A DNA stretch of 64,000 nt from assembly GCA_030427205.1 (NCBI GenBank), contig JAUHXC010000010.1, forward strand, positions 1-64,000, given 5' to 3'. The translations under genes were made by a program, and so were the position numbers. Numbering within the stretch: the first letter of the stretch is position 1; each line of letters starts with the position of its first letter. Origin of the DNA: a bacterium. Lineage in GTDB: Bacteria; Myxococcota_A; Bradymonadia; UBA7976; UBA1532. Under the pieces are notes generated by a model, which worked only from the letters and a program-made list of their open reading frames with translations, did no database searches and was not told the DNA's origin. Shown here piece after piece: positions 55,424 through 64,000 of the stretch.

Positions 55424-56509
55424 TCAGCGCACCAGGTCTTCGGGGCGGATCAGGTCGAGCACCTCTTGCGGCACCTCGATGCCGAAGCGCCGCGCCTTGC
55501 CCAGGTCGAGGGCGTAGCCGGTGCGCCGCGGCGTCTCGGGGCGGATCGCCGAGATCGGCTCGCCTTCGAAGAGACGCACCAGCATCGCCGCCGCCTGCTC
55601 GCCGATGTCGGGCACCGAGGGGTAGATCGAGCCCAGGGCGCCCCAGCCGTCGACGACGTCCTCGCGGCCGAGGCCGACGAGCGGCTTGGTGGCGGTGGCG
55701 AAGACCATCTCGGCGTAGGGCCGGCTGGTGCCCAGGATGTCGCTGGGCGAGACGAATACATCCACCTGCCCGTCGATGGCCCGGACCTGATCGCGGGCGG
55801 CGGCCACCATCTGCTCGAGGCCGTCGGCGCCGAGCCGGAAGGGCACCTCGCGGAAGACGAACTCGACGCCGGCTAGGCGGGCGTAGGTCTTGAGGTCGTC
55901 ATCCCCCTCGAAGGCCCCGGCCAGCGCCGCCTCGATCAGCCGCCGATAGCCCCGCGACTGGGGCATGCTGCTGTGCACCAGCCCGATGCGCAGCGCGCGC
56001 GCGGGGTCGTGGGGGAAGCGCCGCTTGATCGTATTGAACCGCAGGTGGATCGGCACGCCATAGGCCACGCCGGTGATATTGGCCGGCGGCGGCACGTCGA
56101 AGTCGTCGATCAGCGCCTCGCCCACCGGATCGGTCACCGAGGTGAAGACCACCGGGATCGCGCTGCCCTCCAGCGTGGCCTTCGCCGCCCGCGCGGCGAC
56201 GGTGCCGTTGACCACGACCACCGCGGGCGGGTCGGACGCGATGAAGCGCAGCGTGGCCTGCGCGCGGGCTTCGTCGTTGTCGATGTCGTGGCGCTCGATG
56301 GCGATCGAGCCGCCGTCCACATAGCCCGCCTGCGCCAGCGCCGCGACCATGCTGCGCCGGGCGGTCTCGTAGGGTTCGGCGTCGTCCGAGTCGACGATCG
56401 CCACCCGCCGCGGGGCGTCCTCGGGCGGGCTGGGGTCGTCTTCACAGGCCATCTGCCCGCCGCACGCCAGCGCGAGCAGCAGGATCAGACCTCTGCGCGT
56501 GATCGTCAT
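55424..56509 (-). CDS. ABC-transporter substrate-binding lipoprotein (PF04392-like)
   Basis: A 361-residue binding protein. The signal includes GGQMAC, a lipobox-like site at Cys22. The core (about 34-350) has the two-lobe pattern of the ABC_sub_bind family: RVAIVDSDDAEPYETARRSM, DPPAVVVVNGTVAARAAKAT, IPVVFTSVTDPVGEALIDDF and DIGEQAAAMLVRLFEGEP. Usual ligands are amino acids or small organics. No permease or ATPase gene is near, so it may serve as a lone sensor. GGAGG precedes ATG 56509; 7 bp upstream of the GPL protein gene. Confidence 0.85.
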   Translation of the reverse strand: MTITRRGLILLLALACGGQMACEDDPSPPEDAPRRVAIVDSDDAEPYETARRSMVAALAQAGYVDGGSIAIERHDIDNDEARAQATLRFIASDPPAVVVVNGTVAARAAKATLEGSAIPVVFTSVTDPVGEALIDDFDVPPPANITGVAYGVPIHLRFNTIKRRFPHDPARALRIGLVHSSMPQSRGYRRLIEAALAGAFEGDDDLKTYARLAGVEFVFREVPFRLGADGLEQMVAAARDQVRAIDGQVDVFVSPSDILGTSRPYAEMVFATATKPLVGLGREDVVDGWGALGSIYPSVPDIGEQAAAMLVRLFEGEPISAIRPETPRRTGYALDLGKARRFGIEVPQEVLDLIRPEDLVR

Positions 56510-56631
56510 CGATCACCTCCGTGGTTCCGGGGTTGTTGGTGCGTTGCAAAAATACCGTATATCCGGGTTGTATGGGCGGTAATTGATCATCCTGTGGGGT
56601 AAAAACGTTGCGCTCGACCGGATCGATCCGC

Positions 56632-56664
56632 ATGATGAGCATCATTTTGCTGCGGTGCAGCAAA
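56632..56664. promoter_or_regulatory. Two adjacent inverted repeats upstream of the PHB depolymerase-like gene
   Basis: ATGATG-AG-CATCAT (56632-56645) is followed immediately by TTTGCTGC-GGT-GCAGCAAA (56646-56664), 33 bp before the ATG at 56698. Both are perfect. The surrounding 188-bp region is AT-rich for this genome and separates two divergent genes. They are likely operators or an mRNA leader structure; no terminator T tract is seen. Confidence 0.5.
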
Positions 56665-56697
56665 GGTCTGTTCAAGACTCATCCACGGGAGAGAACG

Positions 56698-58263
<1,566 letters not shown>

Positions 58264-58272
<9 letters not shown>

Positions 58273-58300
58273 TCCGCCGACCGACCCGCCTGGAGCCGGC
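58264..58300. terminator. Inverted repeat between convergent genes
   Basis: GCCGGCT (58264-58270) and AGCCGGC (58294-58300) flank a 23-nt loop between the esterase and Fur-like gene stops. It overlaps the stop of one gene and could terminate both transcripts; pairing is weak, and no T tract is present. Confidence 0.3.
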
Positions 58301-58722
58301 TAACGGCAGGCGTCGCACACCCCGCGCATCTGCACGTCGATTTGCTGGGCCACCACCGCCGCCGGCACCCGGCGGTCGGCGACGTCGAAGCCCATCACCG
58401 GCAGACACTCCACCTGCCCGCAGTCGGTGCAGACGAAGTGCGGATGCCGCGGATCGCCCGGCTCGAGCGACAGCGCCTCGAAACGCCAGACGTGATCGAC
58501 GTCGAAGCGGCGCAAGAGGCCGCCGTCCGCCAGATCCATCAGGTTGCGATAGACCGTCGCCCGGTCGAAGCCGCTGAGGCGATCGGCCAGCTCGGCGTGG
58601 GAGACGGGGCCTTCGGCGGCGAGCACGTGGCCGAGCACGACCATGCGCCCGCGGGTGGCGCGCAGGCCGACGCCGCGGATGGCGGCGCGCAACTCATCGT
58701 CATGGGGTTCGGGTCGCGACAT
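58300..58722 (-). CDS. Fur-family repressor, probably zinc-responsive (Zur-like)
   Basis: A 140-residue metalloregulator. The winged helix is RGMVVLGHVL...AELADRLSGFDRATVYRNLMDL; the metal and dimerisation half has HPHFVCTDCGQVECLP and the closing CDAC, together the two CxxC pairs of the structural zinc site. Its divergent neighbour is znuA, with a palindrome (58794-58806) between them, supporting Zur rather than Fur. With zinc it should bind the palindrome and repress uptake. Peroxide- (PerR) or iron-sensing cannot be ruled out by sequence alone. Confidence 0.88.
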   Translation of the reverse strand: MSRPEPHDDELRAAIRGVGLRATRGRMVVLGHVLAAEGPVSHAELADRLSGFDRATVYRNLMDLADGGLLRRFDVDHVWRFEALSLEPGDPRHPHFVCTDCGQVECLPVMGFDVADRRVPAAVVAQQIDVQMRGVCDACR

Positions 58723-58793
58723 GCCCCTACGCTAGCGCGCTCGACCGCGCGCGGCAAATGCAGTGATGCCTCATACACGACGAAGACTCATTT

Positions 58794-58806
58794 GCAATCG
58801 CATTGC
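58794..58806. promoter_or_regulatory. Palindrome GCAAT-CGC-ATTGC upstream of znuA (putative Zur box, site 1)
   Basis: A perfect 5-bp inverted repeat with 3-bp spacer, 11 bp before ATG 58817, in the fur-znuA intergenic region. The same arrangement occurs at 61019-61031 and nearly at 61057-61069. It is the most likely target of the adjacent Fur-family protein. Confidence 0.65.
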
Positions 58807-58816
58807 TTGTGCGTTC

Positions 58817-59737
58817 ATGATGCGCGCGATGCGCACCCTGCTGACATTCGTGCTCTGCACGCTGCTCGCGCCGACCGTGGCCCTCGCCGATCTGACCGTG
58901 GTCGCGACCCTGCCCGATCTGGCGGCGCTGGCCCACGCGGTCGGCGGCGACGACGTCGAGGTCACCGCGCTCGCCCCGCCCAATCAGGATCCGCACTATG
59001 TCGACCCGCGGCCGAACCTGATCCTGCCGCTCAACCGGGCCGATCTGCTGATCGTCAACGGGCTCGAGCTGGAGGTCGGCTGGCTGCCGCCGCTGCAGGT
59101 CGCCGCGCGCAACGGGCGGATCCAGACCGGCGGCCCGGGATACTTCGACGCCTCGACGGTCGTCCGGCGCATGGACGTGCCGACGGGCAAGGTCGATCGG
59201 GCCATGGGCGACGTGCACCCGGGCGGCAACCCGCACTTCCTCTACGACCCGCGGCAGGCGCGGGTCATCGTCGGCGCGCTGGCGACGCATATGGCCCGCC
59301 TCGACCCGGACAACGCCGCCGACTACGCCCGCCGGGCCGCCGCGCTCGACGAGCAGCTCGCGGCGACCGCCGAGCGCCACGCGGCCCGCTTCGCCGCGCT
59401 GCCGGCCGAGAAGCGACGGGTGATCACCTACCACGCCTCGCTGACCTACCTCTTCGACTGGCTGGGCATCGAGGCGGCGCAGACCGTCGAGCCGCGGCCG
59501 GGCATCCCGCCGACGCCGGCGCATACCGCGCGGGTGCTCTCGACGATGAAGGCCCACGACGTGCGGCTGGTCGTGCAGGAGAGCTACTATCCGCGCAAGA
59601 CGAGCGCGACGCTGGCCCGGCTGGTCGGCGGCGCGGTCACGGTCCTGCCGGGCAGCACCCGCTTCGACGAGGGCGAGGGCTATCTGGCGCACGTCGACGA
59701 CATCGCGGAGCGATTGTATGCCGCCCTTTCGAACTGA
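58817..59737 (+). CDS. znuA: Zinc ABC-transporter substrate-binding protein (ZnuA-like)
   Basis: A 306-residue periplasmic binding protein. After the signal peptide (LTFVLCTLLAPTVALA) are the metal ligands: His in DPHYVDPRP, His in NPHFLYDP, His in TYHASLTYLFDW and the acidic residue in VVQESYYPRK. The His-rich charged loop of many ZnuA proteins, between the first two His ligands, is missing. Three starts are possible (58817, 58820, 58829); 58817 keeps the longer signal. It is the first gene of a three-gene unit with two metal-binding lipoproteins. No znuB/znuC occurs here. Zinc, rather than manganese, is inferred from context. Confidence 0.85.
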   Translation: MMRAMRTLLTFVLCTLLAPTVALADLTVVATLPDLAALAHAVGGDDVEVTALAPPNQDPHYVDPRPNLILPLNRADLLIVNGLELEVGWLPPLQVAARNGRIQTGGPGYFDASTVVRRMDVPTGKVDRAMGDVHPGGNPHFLYDPRQARVIVGALATHMARLDPDNAADYARRAAALDEQLAATAERHAARFAALPAEKRRVITYHASLTYLFDWLGIEAAQTVEPRPGIPPTPAHTARVLSTMKAHDVRLVVQESYYPRKTSATLARLVGGAVTVLPGSTRFDEGEGYLAHVDDIAERLYAALSN

Positions 59738-60476
59738 CCGCCCGCTGGCCGCGGCGGCGCTGATCATCGCGCTGGGCCTGCTCACCGGCTGCGCCTTCGA
59801 CGCGGGCGAGCCCTGGGGCCGGGCCCACGTCGAGCTGCAGGCGAGCGCGCCGACGAGCCTGCGCACCGCCGACGGGATCACCATCGAGCTGCAGCAGGTC
59901 GAGCTGTCGACCGACGCCGTGCTGCTCTTCGCCGGCGAGAGCTCCGCCGCCGCGGCGTTCGACCCGGCCGATCCGCCCGAGGGCTGCACCTTCTGTCACT
60001 CGGGCCACTGCCATTGCGGCGACGATCTGATCGACTACGACGCGCTCGCCGCGCAGATCGCCGGCGCCGGGGACGACGCCGCGCCGGCGGCCGTCGTGCC
60101 CGCCGAGCCCGCGCCCGTCGCGCTGAGCGCCGAGCCACAGACCGTGCCCGTCGAGGGCTGCGACGGCGGCTGCACGCTGCCCCGCGGGGCGCTGCGCCGG
60201 GTCGAGGTCTCGCTCGTCGGCCTGCGCCTCGTCGGCGAGGCCAACGGCGCGCCCTTCGACCTCGATCTGGCGGTGCCCGCGGCGATCTCCGCCGGCACCG
60301 AGGTGGCCTTCGATCGCGGTGAGCCGGTCGACGCCACGCTCGCCCTCGAACTCTCCCTGCCGCTCGAGCTGCTCGACGGCATCGACCCGACGGCCCCGGC
60401 GCCCGACGCCGCGACCCGACTCGCACAGAACCTGGCGACCTTCGCCCGACTCGCCGTCGACATCCGGCGGCCCTGA
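59718..60476 (+). CDS. Lipoprotein with Cys/His metal-binding cluster
   Basis: A 252-residue lipoprotein, lipobox LLTGC (Cys25). A striking CTFCHSGHCHCGD around residue 90 packs four Cys and three His within 13 residues, followed by more Cys (EGCDGGCTLP). The rest is beta-rich (LRRVEVSLVGLRLVGEANG). The gene overlaps znuA by 20 bp, so they are co-translated. Likely a surface or periplasmic zinc (or copper) binder that hands metal to ZnuA; no family was recognised. Confidence 0.8.
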   Translation: MPPFRTDRPLAAAALIIALGLLTGCAFDAGEPWGRAHVELQASAPTSLRTADGITIELQQVELSTDAVLLFAGESSAAAAFDPADPPEGCTFCHSGHCHCGDDLIDYDALAAQIAGAGDDAAPAAVVPAEPAPVALSAEPQTVPVEGCDGGCTLPRGALRRVEVSLVGLRLVGEANGAPFDLDLAVPAAISAGTEVAFDRGEPVDATLALELSLPLELLDGIDPTAPAPDAATRLAQNLATFARLAVDIRRP

Positions 60477-60492
60477 TCCGATGGAGCAATCC

Positions 60493-60990
60493 GTGCGCAC
60501 CCTGACCCGCCTCTTCGCCTGTGGCCTCGTCGCGCTCGCCTTCGCCGCCTGCGACGACCACGACCACGATCACGACCACGATCACGCCGACCCCACCGAG
60601 GAGGCCTGCGAGCACGCCGCCGAGGGTCCCTTCGAAGCGGTCAACGCCGCCGAGGCCGCGGCCGCGCCGGCCATCCAGGGCTTCGAGCACAGCCGGGTCG
60701 ACATCACCCTGCTCGCCGGCGCCGACGGCAACGGCGGCAGCGTCGCGTTCAACGTCGCCGCCGAGGGGGACTACGTCTTCTTCCTCTCCGACGACGTGCC
60801 GCTGGCATTCAGCGACGACGACGGCGAGGTCGCGATCGAGGCGACGGCCACCATCGACGCCTGCGCTGAGGTCGCCGTCTCCTACACCGTCGAGCTGTCG
60901 CCGGGGGTGACCGTCCTCACCTTCGGACCCACCGACGCCACCGAGGTCGGCCTGGTCTTCGAAGCGGCCGGCGCGCACGACCACGAGTAG
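60493..60990 (+). CDS. Asp-His-repeat metal-binding lipoprotein
   Basis: A 165-residue lipoprotein with lipobox FAAC, immediately followed by DDHDHDHDHDHAD and later a HDHE C-terminus. The body (about 40-160) is beta-rich. GTG 60493 was chosen because GGAG lies 6-9 bp before it; ATG 60481 is possible. The (DH)n run resembles the His-rich loop that the adjacent ZnuA lacks. It begins 17 bp after the previous gene, in the same operon. Confidence 0.78.
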   Translation: MRTLTRLFACGLVALAFAACDDHDHDHDHDHADPTEEACEHAAEGPFEAVNAAEAAAAPAIQGFEHSRVDITLLAGADGNGGSVAFNVAAEGDYVFFLSDDVPLAFSDDDGEVAIEATATIDACAEVAVSYTVELSPGVTVLTFGPTDATEVGLVFEAAGAHDHE

Positions 60991-61018
60991 CGCCGCGTCG
61001 GATCGTTCGGATCTTTTC

Positions 61019-61031
61019 GCAATGCTATTGC
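61019..61031. promoter_or_regulatory. Palindrome GCAAT-GCT-ATTGC (putative Zur box, site 2)
   Basis: Identical arms and spacer length to the site upstream of znuA, 131 bp before the oxidoreductase start at 61162. The flank is AT-rich (TTTTC...AATAATC), standing out from the genome. Confidence 0.65.
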
Positions 61032-61056
61032 AATAATCTCTCGGCCGCCTCAAGGT

Positions 61057-61069
61057 GCAACTCTATTGC
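61057..61069. promoter_or_regulatory. Palindrome GCAAC-TCT-ATTGC (putative Zur box, site 3)
   Basis: One mismatch from the two other sites, centred 38 bp after site 2. Paired sites at such spacing fit cooperative repression. Extended arms TGCAA...TTGCA are perfectly paired. Confidence 0.55.
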
Positions 61070-61161
61070 ATCTTCGTGTCCGGGAGACCCGCCTTGACCG
61101 ACCCCGCCCGCCGGATCACCCCTTGGGCCCGCCGACACCGTTCCCCGGCAGCCCGATACTC

Positions 61162-62208
61162 ATGAGCGCGCACGTCAACCGGCGCGACGCGCTGAAGACC
61201 ACCGCGGCCTTGCTCGCGACGGCCTTGCCCGGATGCGCCGCCGCGCCGCCGCGCCCGTCCCCACGGAGCCCCGACATGATCTACGACGCGCTCATCATCG
61301 GCGGTGGCCCCGCCGGGCTCGCCGCCGCGCTCACCCTCGGCCGCGCCTGCCGGCGGGTCCTGCTCTGCGACGCCGGCACCCCGCGCAACGCGGCGGCGAC
61401 GCACATCCACAACGTCGTGACCCGCGACGGCACCCCGCCCGCCGAGTTCCGGCGCATCGGGCGGGCGCAGCTCGCGCCCTACCAGACCGTCGAGGTGCGC
61501 GATACCCGGGTCGAGGCGGTCTCGGGCGCGCGGGACGGGTTCGCGGTGAAGACGGCGACCGGCACGGTGAAGGCCCGGCGGATCGTGCTGGCCACCGGCA
61601 TGGTCGACGCGATCGAGTCGATCGCGATCCCCGGCTTCGCCGAGGCGTGGGGCCACTCGATCTACCAGTGCCCGTTCTGCCATGGCTGGGAGGTCCGCGG
61701 GCGCCGCTGGGGCTTCCTCGCGCTGGACGCGCAGGGCATCGAGCACGGCTTCCCCGCGATGCTGCGCAGCTGGAGCGACGACGTCGTGGTCATGACCCGC
61801 TCGGCCTTCGACCTGCCCGCCGAGCAGACCGCGCAGTTGACCCGGGCCGGCGTCCGCGTCGAGCCGCGGCCCATCGCCCGGCTGGCCGTCGAGAAGCAGC
61901 GGCTGACCCACGTCGAGTTCACCGACGGCGAGCGGCTGGCGTGCGAGGTGCTCTACGCCCACCCGCCGCAGCGGCAGGTGGGCGTCGTCGCGGCGCTCGG
62001 CCTCGACCTCGACCCGCTGGGTTATGTGAAGGTCGATCCGATGACCCGCCAGACCTCGACGCCCGGCATCTACGCCGCCGGCGACCTGACCACCCGGGCG
62101 CAGGGCGCGATCTTCGCCGCGGCGACCGGCTCTCACGCCGCCGCGATGGTCGTGCACGATCTGGCGATGGCCGCGATGCACGCCGCGGCCGACGCTCAGG
62201 GTCGGTAG
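61162..62208 (+). CDS. Tat-exported lipoprotein, thioredoxin-reductase-like FAD oxidoreductase
   Basis: A 348-residue flavoprotein. FAD-binding GGGPAGLAAALTLG, redox pair CPFC in YQCPFCHGWEV and a C-terminal GIYAAGDLTTRAQGA place it among thioredoxin-reductase-like proteins with CPxC sites. The NAD(P) half lacks a clear GxGxxA motif (RRWGFLALDAQGIEHGFPAM). The N-terminus adds a twin-arginine motif (NRRDALK) and an ALPGC lipobox, so it is probably exported folded through Tat and lipidated. Start at MIYDALIIGGG (61276) would make a cytoplasmic enzyme. Two putative Zur boxes precede it. Confidence 0.8.
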   Translation: MSAHVNRRDALKTTAALLATALPGCAAAPPRPSPRSPDMIYDALIIGGGPAGLAAALTLGRACRRVLLCDAGTPRNAAATHIHNVVTRDGTPPAEFRRIGRAQLAPYQTVEVRDTRVEAVSGARDGFAVKTATGTVKARRIVLATGMVDAIESIAIPGFAEAWGHSIYQCPFCHGWEVRGRRWGFLALDAQGIEHGFPAMLRSWSDDVVVMTRSAFDLPAEQTAQLTRAGVRVEPRPIARLAVEKQRLTHVEFTDGERLACEVLYAHPPQRQVGVVAALGLDLDPLGYVKVDPMTRQTSTPGIYAAGDLTTRAQGAIFAAATGSHAAAMVVHDLAMAAMHAAADAQGR

Positions 62209-64000
62209 CGACAGGGCCCGCGCAGGCCGTAGCCATCGGCCGTCGTCAGCAGCACGTCCGTCAGCCCGGCCCGCTCGGCGAGCAGCCCGCGCAGCTTGCG
62301 CACCGCCACCCGCAGTCGGTTGTCGTGCTCGAGCGGGTGGTAGGCCGCCACCTGCCACACCGCGTGCACCAGGGCCTCCTTGTCGCGGGCGCCGCCCGCC
62401 TCGGCGAGGGCCACCAGCAGCCGACGCAGGATCTGCGAGCGGGTCAGATCCAGCCGGCCCGCGGGCCCCTCGACGAGACCCGCGCGGCCGCTGAGCGACC
62501 ACGGCGCGCCCGGCGCCGCCTCGGCCCATCCCACCGCCGCGCCGAGGGTCGCCCGCGCGCGCACCGCGGAGGCGATCCGTCGGTCGAGGGCGTCGAGCGG
62601 GTCACGCTCGTCGAGCAACGCCCGGGCGCGACGGGCGGCGGCGCAGGCGCCCGCGGCCTCGATCAGCGCGCGCCATGGCGCCTCGCCCTCCGGCCCGTCC
62701 GGCCGGGCGCACAGCGCGAAGAACTGCGCCTCGGCCTGGAAGCGGGGGCTCTCGTGGGCCAGCTCGGCCAGCGCGCCCGCCTCGACCGCCAGCGTCGGCC
62801 GGTCGCCTTCGAGCAGGGTCGCCTCGCACACCGCCTGCTGCAGCGAGAGCAGCATGCTGCCCATACCCCGCGCGCGCAGCGGCGTGCGCGCCGCCCGCAG
62901 CGTCGCCGCCGCGGGGTGTCCGGCCAGCATCTGCCGGGTCCCGGCGACGATGGCCCACCACGCGGCCGCCTCCGGGCCGTGACCCGGCTCGTCGGCGGCG
63001 ACCGGCTCACCGCGGCGCAGCGCGCACAGGGCGGTCAACGCGCGGCGCGTGCTCTCGAGGCGCGGATCGGCATTCGGCTCGGCGGTCGGCGGCAGCGCGT
63101 CGGCGGCGTCGGGGCCCGCGGCGAGCTGCAGCAGCAGCATGGCCGAGCGCAGGCCGACCCGCAGATCGGCCCGCTCGGTGGCGCTCATCTCGGCGGCCAT
63201 CCGCTGCAGGCGCAGCATCCAGCCGTCGGTCCGGCCCATCTGGATGGCCGCCCGGCTCGCGATGCCGACCAGCGAGGCCCGCACCGGAGCGTTGCCCGCC
63301 AGGAAGGTCTCCGCCCGCCGGGCGCAGCGGGCGGCCTCGACGAAGCGCGCGCGGTGCAGATAGACCGCCGCCAGCAGCACCAGCACATGGCGATCGCATT
63401 GCACCGGCAACAGCGCCCAGTCGGCGTCGCCGACCACCGCGCGGATCACCGCCTCGGCCTCTTCGAAGCGCTGCAGCTGGTAGAAGAGGTGGGCCGTGAC
63501 GTACATCCGCCGCTTGCGTGCCCGCTCGGGCAGGGTGACCAGGGTGCGCCACATGCGGCGCCCGATCGCCAGGGCCTCGTCCACCTCACCCGCCACCGCC
63601 AGCAGGTGGGCCCGCAGCGCCAGGGCCATGGTCTCCATGCGCGGCGAGTCGAGCGGCGGGACGTCGTCGATCAGCGCGCGGGCCTCGGCGTAGCGCCCCA
63701 CCTGCACCAGCGCCCACCCGCGGGCGACCCGCACGTGATCCAGCCACTCGCCCGGCGGCGGCGCGGCGGCCCAGCGGTCGAGGCAGCGGGCCGACAGCGC
63801 CAGCGAATCCGACCAGCGGCCGCTCAGACCGAGGGCGTTGAGCGCGTAGCGCACCGCCCGCGGCGGCAGCTCGGGGTCGAGGCGATCGGGCTCGATGCGC
63901 TCGACGAGGCCCATCACGCACTCCGCCTGCCAGCGCCAGCGGCGCAGGTCGCGTCCGGTCTCGTGGGCCAGCAGCTCGGCGACGCGCGGCGCGTAGCCGT
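62196..64000 (-). CDS. Winged-helix, TPR-like transcription regulator (N-terminus beyond window)
   Basis: Open from 62196 to the right edge without a start or stop that ends the coding pattern; residues before Met63917 (YAPRVAELLAHETGRDLRRW) still look coding, so the gene is truncated by the window. The main part is a helical, TPR-like region of over 450 residues. The C-terminal domain (RSQILRRLLVALAEAGGA, VRKLRGLLAERAG, LLTTADGYGL) resembles an OmpR-type winged helix, as in large ATPase-free regulators of this phylum. Its stop overlaps the oxidoreductase stop by 13 bp on the opposite strand. Confidence 0.8.
   Translation of the reverse strand, partial: GYAPRVAELLAHETGRDLRRWRWQAECVMGLVERIEPDRLDPELPPRAVRYALNALGLSGRWSDSLALSARCLDRWAAAPPPGEWLDHVRVARGWALVQVGRYAEARALIDDVPPLDSPRMETMALALRAHLLAVAGEVDEALAIGRRMWRTLVTLPERARKRRMYVTAHLFYQLQRFEEAEAVIRAVVGDADWALLPVQCDRHVLVLLAAVYLHRARFVEAARCARRAETFLAGNAPVRASLVGIASRAAIQMGRTDGWMLRLQRMAAEMSATERADLRVGLRSAMLLLQLAAGPDAADALPPTAEPNADPRLESTRRALTALCALRRGEPVAADEPGHGPEAAAWWAIVAGTRQMLAGHPAAATLRAARTPLRARGMGSMLLSLQQAVCEATLLEGDRPTLAVEAGALAELAHESPRFQAEAQFFALCARPDGPEGEAPWRALIEAAGACAAARRARALLDERDPLDALDRRIASAVRARATLGAAVGWAEAAPGAPWSLSGRAGLVEGPAGRLDLTRSQILRRLLVALAEAGGARDKEALVHAVWQVAAYHPLEHDNRLRVAVRKLRGLLAERAGLTDVLLTTADGYGLRGPCRYRP

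Overview
This is a roughly 70% GC chromosomal segment from what looks like a member of the Myxococcota or a close relative. The signs are two Ser/Thr kinases with large or zinc-ribbon extensions, C-terminal tails resembling MYXO-CTERM on secreted proteins (27399-30038, 56698-58272), thrombospondin-3 and MopE-like cysteine/aspartate-rich repeats, many Asp/Cys-rich lipoproteins, a CotH/LamG/lamin-tail lipoprotein, several GTG/TTG starts, and a type-B succinate dehydrogenase. I cannot place it below phylum level. No tRNA, rRNA, CRISPR array or insertion sequence was recognised.

Layout. 1-4.3 kb is unstable: a tandemly duplicated PI-PLC-like lipoprotein, an unknown helical protein, then two hairpin-bearing tandem-repeat arrays (44 bp and 86 bp units, with cores in opposite orientation) that sit where the N-terminal half of an RNase D-like gene should be. 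4.5-12.2 kb: a universal stress protein, a truncated MmyB-type regulator, a small membrane protein, an ECF sigma factor translationally coupled to a giant FecR/VIT/VWA membrane protein, and a decayed RCC1-type lipoprotein. 12.2-17.4 kb: a three-gene minus-strand unit headed by a JmjC-like protein with an HxA metal site, divergent from a sigma-54 enhancer-binding protein. 17.4-19 kb: an Rpn nuclease gene with a perfect internal Shine-Dalgarno, plus a duplicated C-terminal fragment. 19-31.7 kb: Ser/Thr kinase, zinc-ribbon single-pass protein, M20 peptidase, MYXO-CTERM protein, Cys-rich lipoprotein, second kinase. 31.7-42.9 kb: CotH lipoprotein, Cys-rich lipoprotein, C39-like peptidase and TPR pair, SDR, OmpA, orphan EboA-like pair.

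42.9-46.4 kb holds sdhC-sdhA-sdhB (read on the minus strand). 46.6-50.3 kb holds a PHA-system protein, a glycosyltransferase-TPR protein, a low-molecular-weight phosphatase and an UMF1-type MFS transporter. 50.3-54.3 kb is a minus-strand run: cysM, a DUF1244 protein, an alpha/beta hydrolase, and a DGPF protein coupled to an ECF42-type sigma factor. 54.3-58.3 kb: a GPL-triplet secreted protein, an ABC-type binding lipoprotein and a PHB-depolymerase-like esterase. 58.3-62.2 kb is a probable zinc cluster: a Fur/Zur-like repressor, ZnuA without the His-rich loop, a Cys/His-cluster lipoprotein, a (DH)n lipoprotein and a Tat-lipoprotein thioredoxin-reductase-like enzyme. GCAAT-N3-ATTGC-type palindromes precede both the znuA unit and the oxidoreductase. 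The right edge holds a truncated winged-helix/TPR-like regulator.

Most assignments rest on motif reading of translated sequence without database searches. The most notable items are the Rpn nuclease with its stand-alone C-terminal copy, the zinc cluster, the HxA JmjC-like enzyme and the repeat-truncated exonuclease.
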